Shown here: positions 6,431 through 6,627 of the stretch, piece after piece | Numbering within the stretch: the first letter of the stretch is position 1 | How the letters are laid out: each line of letters starts with the position of its first letter | Source: Phycisphaeraceae bacterium | Lineage (GTDB): Bacteria > Planctomycetota > Phycisphaerae > Phycisphaerales > Phycisphaeraceae | Direction of reading: 5' to 3' | NCBI GenBank assembly: GCA_020850375.1 | Contig: JADZET010000329.1 | Location: 1-6,627 of the forward strand | Length of the DNA stretch: 6,627 nucleotides | Translations under genes and position numbers: made by a program | Notes under the pieces: generated by a model | What the model was told of the DNA's origin: nothing | The model's database searches: none | What the model saw: only the letters and a program-made list of their open reading frames with translations

Positions 6431-6543
6431 GTTTGCGCCGCAGGGCGACCCACGGCCGGTCGCCCGGGCCCGGCAGGAAGCCGCGGGATCAACGGAACGA
6501 CCCGCACGAGCAACCAGGATGGACGGCCGCTAAGGACCTGATC
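6422..6543 (+). promoter_or_regulatory. Structured flgL-fliW spacer / fliW leader
   Basis: This is the largest gap in the window (122 bases) and holds no convincing gene. It contains a perfect 8-bp inverted repeat, GGGCGACC (6443-6450) and GGTCGCCC (6458-6465), with a 7-base loop. After this come six GGA triplets (6476, 6486, 6494, 6517, 6521, 6534), three of them in ANGGA context (ACGGA, ATGGA, AAGGA). ANGGA is the core of CsrA sites, and FliW is a CsrA antagonist, so an autoregulatory leader is possible but unproved. I see no recognisable sigma-28, sigma-54 or sigma-70 promoter. Confidence 0.35.
6532..6536 (+). promoter_or_regulatory. Ribosome binding site of fliW
   Basis: AAGGA lies 7 bases before the ATG at 6544. 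It is the best ribosome site in the window and fixes the fliW start. The last GGA of the possible CsrA cluster is within it. Confidence 0.65.
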
Positions 6544-6627
6544 ATGCAGATCAACACCTCACGATTCGGCCAGGTGGAGATCGACGACCTGCGGGTCATC
6601 ACCTTCTCCAAGGGGATCCTCGGGTTC
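6544..6627 (+). CDS. fliW: Flagellar assembly factor FliW (3' end missing)
   Basis: FliW is a cytosolic protein that binds flagellin and the RNA-binding regulator CsrA, releasing flagellin mRNA from CsrA repression when flagellin is exported. Only 28 codons are present, of about 150 usual for the family. The visible part has the characteristic opening: MQINTSRFGQVEIDD followed by LRVITFSKGILGF, matching the family pattern of a short strand, FG-x-(I/V)EI, then I-x-F-x-x-G-I-x-GF. The ATG is supported by AAGGA 7 bases upstream. Its position after flgL is common, and csrA is the usual next gene, but it lies outside this window. Confidence 0.88.
   Translation, partial: MQINTSRFGQVEIDDLRVITFSKGILGF

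Noticed and set aside
1..6627. CRISPR arrays, transposons, tRNA or rRNA genes, phage or defence genes
   Set aside because: No regularly spaced repeats, terminal inverted repeats with a transposase, or RNA gene signatures were seen. Nearly all sequence is accounted for by flagellar genes.

Overview
The window is a compact, single-direction flagellar operon segment. All coding sequence is on the + strand, it is strongly GC-rich, and gaps between genes are short. In order it holds the 3' part of flgH (L-ring), flgI (P-ring), a small rod-binding flgJ, flgN (export chaperone), flgK and flgL (the two hook-filament junction proteins), and the first 28 codons of fliW. The L- and P-ring genes imply a diderm cell with peptidoglycan and an outer membrane. 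The high GC, the divergent FlgH and FlgI sequences, the single-domain FlgJ and the flgHIJ-flgN-flgKL-fliW order fit a member of the Planctomycetota, perhaps class Phycisphaerae. This assignment is inferred from general family resemblance, not from a search.

Layout: positions 1-2165 encode the rings and rod cap that let the axial structure pass through the cell wall and outer membrane. Positions 2158-2676 encode the FlgN-type chaperone, immediately before its expected clients flgK (2723-4444) and flgL (4472-6421). A 122-base gap (6422-6543) carries two or three stem-loops and a cluster of GGA triplets, and leads into fliW, which starts at 6544 behind a good AAGGA ribosome site and runs off the window. 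FliW is the CsrA/flagellin partner-switch protein, and csrA would be the expected next gene beyond the window.

The genes form a plausible assembly series: pass the envelope (H, I, J), chaperone the junction proteins (N), build the junction (K, L), then control flagellin translation (FliW). flgH-flgI are 10 bases apart and flgJ-flgN overlap by 8 bases, so translational coupling is likely. The most notable points are an enlarged FlgL (649 residues, about twice the enteric length) whose central part contains three related modules resembling the flagellin hook IN motif, a similar single module in FlgK, and the structured leader between flgL and fliW. I found no evidence of mobile elements, CRISPR, RNA genes or a clearly non-flagellar system. 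The window is mostly an ordinary flagellar locus with some unusual architecture.
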